Origin: JBOFCS01 sp051646185
Lineage (GTDB): Bacteria; Actinomycetota; Actinomycetes; Mycobacteriales; Mycobacteriaceae
Direction of reading: 5' to 3'
Length of the DNA stretch: 6,306 nucleotides
Assembly (NCBI GenBank): GCA_051646185.1
Contig: JBOFCS010000079.1
Span: forward strand, 1-6,306
In this document: one piece after another, positions 6,248 through 6,306 of the stretch
Numbering within the stretch: the first letter of the stretch is position 1
How the letters are laid out: every line of letters begins with the position of its first letter
The notes under the pieces: model-generated
What the model was told of the DNA's origin: nothing
What the model saw: only the letters and a program-made list of their open reading frames with translations
The model's database searches: none
Translations under genes and position numbers: made by a program

Positions 6248-6306
6248 TTTACTCCTGTCGAATACAGCACTATTTCAGGCTCACTGTACTGACTTCCAAC
6301 AACACC

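Noticed and set aside
6263..6288. TACAG/CTGTA inverted repeat upstream of the oxidoreductase
   Set aside because: The arms are only five bases around a 16-base centre, which is expected by chance. The upstream region is cut by the window edge.

Overview
All five recognisable genes lie on the minus strand, so the cluster is transcribed from the right edge of the window to the left. In transcription order they are: a Tat-signal-bearing FAD-dependent oxidoreductase of the phytoene desaturase/amine oxidase type, split into two overlapping reading frames (6247-4383); a small EthD-family protein (4140-3829); a crotonase-fold enoyl-CoA hydratase/isomerase with PaaG-like active-site residues (3669-2878); an AcoR-like GAF plus Fis-type HTH regulator with a degenerate AAA+ domain (2745-1132); and the first 318 residues of an NAD(P)-dependent aldehyde dehydrogenase that runs off the left edge (956-1). 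No RNA genes, insertion sequences or CRISPR arrays were seen. No gene-free stretch exceeds about 245 bases.

The protein types point to an actinobacterium. The aldehyde dehydrogenase (NNGQTC followed by an ILAPHSRY-like segment) resembles mycobacterial and rhodococcal enzymes. The regulator is the sigma-54-activator look-alike common in Actinobacteria, a phylum generally lacking sigma-54, and it has lost the Walker A lysine and the GAFTGA loop. The base composition looks moderate (roughly mid-40s percent GC by eye), low for that phylum. This suggests a lower-GC lineage or an accessory catabolic region, and codon use differs between neighbouring genes.

As a unit this looks like a catabolic cluster. 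The inferred scheme is: an exported flavoprotein oxidises a hydrophobic substrate; the aldehyde dehydrogenase makes an acid; the CoA ester is rearranged by the crotonase; EthD plays an accessory role; and the AcoR-like protein senses substrate or intermediate. No acyl-CoA ligase, thiolase or alcohol dehydrogenase is visible, so the substrate cannot be named. A terpenoid or alicyclic compound is only a hypothesis.

The most notable points are: (1) the oxidoreductase is interrupted by what looks like a one-base loss in an A4 run, leaving a TGATG stop/start overlap; (2) the crotonase lacks both hydratase glutamates but keeps a PaaG-type aspartate; (3) the regulator's ATPase site is degenerate; (4) the EthD gene has about 92% T- or G-ending codons, unlike its neighbours; (5) there are strong palindromes upstream of the aldehyde dehydrogenase, a TGGT-N3-ACCA operator-like site upstream of ethD, and a hairpin between ethD and the crotonase gene.
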